Shown: piece by piece, positions 23,954 to 26,896 of the stretch
Numbering within the stretch: position 1 is the first letter of the stretch
Layout: every line of letters starts with the position of its first letter
Assembly: GCA_965178125.1 (NCBI GenBank)
Contig: CBCXTV010000030.1
Span: 1 to 26,896 of the forward strand
Direction: 5' to 3'
Source: Bilabrum cf. latius
Taxonomy: Eukaryota > Bigyra: Bicosoecida > Bigyra > Bicosoecida
Length of the DNA: 26,896 nt
Notes under the pieces: model-generated
Seen by the model: only the letters and a program-made list of their open reading frames with translations
Databases searched by the model: none
What the model was told of the DNA's origin: nothing
Made by a program: the position numbers and the translations under genes

Positions 23954-25844
23954 GCCGGCACTTCCGAGCGAAAGGCGCTCGCGTCGCCCGCGGCCCCGTG
24001 TGGGGCGGCGATTTCTGGCGCTGCGGCTTCAGGGCGCGCTAGAGCTGCAAAAGCTGCAGGTGGGGCACTTTCGCCTTCCGCGCGAACGGGCAAATGGAAC
24101 CACCACCCGAGCGGTAACCGCGCGCGTGCTGTGGTACAAAGTTGGAGCTCTTCCAGCGATGGAAGCTCGTGTCCTACCGTCGGGGGTGCTTCCAGTCCGG
24201 TGCGAGCTTTGCATCGGGTGCCGAGGTGCTCCTGACCTTGTCCGAAGCCACAAGAGAGAAACGCGAATTTCCAGCACCGCGCCTGCAAAACTTGCTGCGT
24301 GGCCTTGGTCCACATGCGAACGATATCTCTGTTCGGAATTGGCCCCACTGGTTGTTTCAGGTACAACTCTTCGAGGCCATTTCGCGCAGCGCGCTTCAAA
24401 TGGTGAAAGACGTGCACATCGAGCGGTTGCAGGAAGGACGTCGTGCACGGTGGCACGAACACAATTCTGATTGCGCTCTCCGCGGCTGCGCGTGCGACGC
24501 TCTCTGTCCAATGCGTCGGGCAAGCATCGAGTGCGAGAATGAATTCGTGCGACGCCTTCCATGGCTGCAACGCGCGGCCTGCAAGTCGCACAATGCGACC
24601 GAGCTCTGGGCCTTTCAACCACGCGGTTTTCCGCCGCTCTACAGTCACGCCTGAATTCCGCGTTTCTTCGCGGATCCACGTCGTATCTGCCGCGGATATG
24701 GTGTGCGAATTCACCAAGAGAATTTGTGGCAATGCTTTCTGTATCTCCGCATTGTCTGCAAGGAAAGCGAGAAGAGAGAAAGCCGTGCGCTTGCTCTTGA
24801 GGGAGGCCACCTGTCGCGGGACACGCCCGCGCCTCACTTCGAGGTGTGTTCGGGCACTCAGTAAACCTGGCTTCGGCGGTGTCCACAGGCGGCACGAACT
24901 CTCGTCGAAATTGAGGAAGACGGTCGTTTTGTTGTGCGGCACGGTGTGCTCCAAAAAATTCGCCCACTTCCACATGGCCGTTGCCTCGTGTTTGCCGGGA
25001 ACGCGGTGGTCTGTGGGACGATTTGGCGGGCCCGATTCTGCGGCCGGAATCCGGCCACCCCCCATGTGGTGGAATGAATGCGTGGGCCCCAAATCGTGGC
25101 CATTTTCTGGCCGCCAAACTGGGCCCGCAAAAGTGGCCCGGGGGGCGATTTTTTGGGAGCCGCCGGTGGGGCAAATGTGGGGCTCTTTCCTGCCGGAACC
25201 TTCCGTGCCGCCTCCTCCGTCGTCGTGCCCGTCCCGGAGGGGAGCGTGCCGCGGCGTAGCGCCCATCGACGCATAAAGCCACGCATCCATTTTTTCCTTC
25301 GCGGGGGGAGCGCTGCATGCAATGGGACGTCGTGAGCGGCAGTGGCCACACTTTCGCATGCCGAAGCGCGCGTACGTTGTGTGTAGACGGTCCGAGTACT
25401 CGGCGCGAGACCGCGTCCCCGGTTCTGCTCATCGATCCATTGCACCAGATCTTTTTCGCGCAGATACTTCTCGGCGTCGCTTTGTCGTCGATTCCACCAT
25501 CCCGTCGTGGCCTCGTTGTTCATGTTTGTTGCGGTACTTCTCTCTCGCACCACGTTCATGAACTTCGCCGCGTTGACGGGCACGCCCAATTTCCGCCCGA
25601 GGGATGCTTCCAGGAAGGTTTGTGCTGCCTTCCCGCTGTCTGGGACACGCATGTAAATCACGATCGCGGTGTCTCGATATCGAGGTGTGCAGTTCTTGTC
25701 GGTCACCTCAACATCGCTCGCCGTGTCTGCGGTACGCTCGGCATCGCGTCGCTCTTCCGCCCGGATTTCGCTCCGCATTTTGCGTAAAGCATCCGTGAGG
25801 TCATTGCGGCGCGCACGTGCGTCGGTGATGGCGGACCTTTTCAT
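23860..25844 (-). CDS. DDE_1 transposase with 215-nt intron (copy 2)
   Basis: Identical to 10140-12124; intron at 24985-25199, palindrome at 25026-25128. Confidence 0.75.
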
Positions 25845-25862
25845 CGTTCGGGCCTCAGCTTT

Positions 25863-26141
25863 TCAGAGGCGGCTCGCGAAAAGGGCTGCAGACAAGATGC
25901 CGCTGTCGGGGGGCTTTCGTGCCGGGTTACAGGTCCCTGTAGGGAAGTGTGCACTGGCGGATGCGCTTGCAGTGCGTGGTTCTCGTGTTGCGGGGTGCGC
26001 TAACCACAGTTCGTCATTTGCGTCGTCGTCATCAAGTTTCGCTGCATGCTCGGCGGGGTTTTGGTACAGCCCTTTTTTCACGGATCTCGTATGTTGAGTC
26101 CTGCTCTCCTGTGGCCCTTTTTCCAACGTGCCCCAGATCAT
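25863..26141 (-). CDS. 92-aa ORF upstream of transposase (copy 2)
   Basis: Identical to 12143-12421. Confidence 0.35.
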   Translation of the reverse strand: MIWGTLEKGPQESRTQHTRSVKKGLYQNPAEHAAKLDDDDANDELWLAHPATREPRTASASASAHFPTGTCNPARKPPDSGILSAALFASRL

Positions 26142-26364
26142 TTCCGGAATAAGCGTTTGGCCTAGGTAATCGCGGCATCATAGAACTTGGGATTCCCTTT
26201 CCCCGCGATTGCGGACTCAGCCATGGTGAACTTCCGCCCTCTACCTTGGGCTTTTCCTGCTTCGACTTCTTCGTGGAATGTGCCTGGGGTCGCCATCATA
26301 CAACCAAAAATCCACGAGAACAAGGAACGACTCCGTTCTGCAAAAGAGTCTGCGTCCGCTGGTT

Positions 26365-26720
26365 CCCGCCCACCCGCTCGTCCGCAAGTCCACCCGCCCG
26401 CCCGCCCGCCGGCCCTCCTGCCCGCCCGCCCGTTCTCCCGTTCGCCCTTGGTCTACCCGCACATTAGCTCGTCCGCCCGCCCGCCCCCCCGCTCGCCCGC
26501 CCGCCCACCTGCCCGCCCGCCCTCCCGCCCACCCGCGTGTCATTCCGTCCATCAGCTCGCGCGCCCGCCCGCCCGCCTGCAAGCCCGTCCGCCCGCCCGC
26601 GCACCGGCCCGTCCGCCCCGCCGTCCGCCCGCCCGCCCGCCCGCTAGCCCGCCCGCCCGTCCACCCGCTGGCCCGTCCGCCCGTCCGCCCGCCCGCTCGG
26701 CTCCCCGCTCACCTGCCCAG
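26365..26720. repeat. C-rich array 3, copy 2
   Basis: Identical to 12645-13000. Confidence 0.9.
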
Positions 26721-26789
26721 TCGCATGCCAATTCTTACTGTGATGAATTCCATCATGAGAAAATTGAGCAACTCACACATGCAAACGCG

Positions 26790-26818
26790 ACACCGGCAGC
26801 TCACGTGGGCGCACGGCG
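26790..26818 (-). promoter_or_regulatory. Leader motif 6, copy 2
   Basis: Identical to 13070-13098; motif 7 of this copy would lie beyond the window end. Confidence 0.75.
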
Positions 26819-26896
26819 ATGTGTCTCTAGATGGAAGCGTGGGCATGAGCTCGTGCTAGTGAAGCGTCACGCGCTTTCACCATTTCCTGCATGTCG

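Larger units (their letters stand above)
13721..26896. repeat. Unit copy 2 (13,176 of 13,720 bp; truncated by the window end)
   Basis: Second, partial copy of the unit. It lacks unit positions 13177-13720, so it misses the seventh copy of the leader motif and the 3' part of the ART-like gene. All predicted proteins match copy 1 except for one residue of a doubtful ORF touched by the substitution at 18741. Confidence 0.97.

Noticed and set aside
1-26896. tRNA, rRNA, CRISPR arrays
   Set aside because: No cloverleaf, rRNA core or regularly spaced identical repeats seen. The seven leader motifs are widely spaced and lack spacer structure.
1-26896. Bacterial plasmid or phage origin for the window
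   Set aside because: No ribosome-binding sites or operon spacing; frames require GT-AG introns; protein families look eukaryotic.

Overview
The window is a 13,720-bp unit followed head-to-tail by a second copy. Bases 13721-26896 repeat bases 1-13176, and the only difference I found is one substitution (A at 5021, T at 18741). Nothing marks an end: the ART-like gene runs straight across the 13720/13721 seam. The simplest reading is a circular molecule of about 13.7 kb read round nearly twice. A chromosomal tandem array is the alternative.

The host looks eukaryotic. Several genes need GT-AG introns to read correctly (about 49, 50, 59 and 215 nt), I saw no bacterial ribosome-binding sites or operon layout, and there are no rRNA or tRNA genes. 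The Rep protein, the basic coiled-coil protein and the ART-like protein resemble, from memory only, families amplified in dinoflagellate genomes. A marine protist, possibly a dinoflagellate or relative, is my best guess, at moderate to low confidence.

All recognisable genes lie on the minus strand. In unit coordinates and transcription order they are: (i) a DDE transposase (12124-10140, 215-nt intron) and a basic coiled-coil protein (10233-9799); (ii) an AT-richer stretch (9760-8420) with a broken or spliced Cys-containing gene and a 92-bp cruciform with nearby short repeats, my candidate origin; (iii) a 555-aa Rep-like protein with HUH and SF3 helicase motifs (8113-6446); (iv) a three-exon 131-aa gene (5903-5409) and a decayed ORF (4960-4646); (v) a 149-aa gene overlapping a two-exon 184-aa Cys-rich gene (3857-2804); (vi) a 36-aa membrane microprotein and a 216-aa zinc-finger protein (2704-1724); (vii) a 368-aa protein with an ART/PARP-like motif pair (14417-13311, across the seam).

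A conserved ~29-bp motif occurs seven times per unit, always in the same orientation, and lies upstream of every one of these transcription units. Its core resembles a 5' splice donor (GTGAGC, GTAAGC or GAGAGC), and good 3' splice sites follow it in several leaders. Three long C-rich (G-rich on the coding strand) 4-bp quasi-repeat arrays fill spacers. The picture is a self-replicating, multi-gene, intron-containing HUH-Rep element (large plasmid- or virus-like replicon) of a protist that also carries a pogo/Tigger-type transposase. I know of no described element with this combination, but I could not search.
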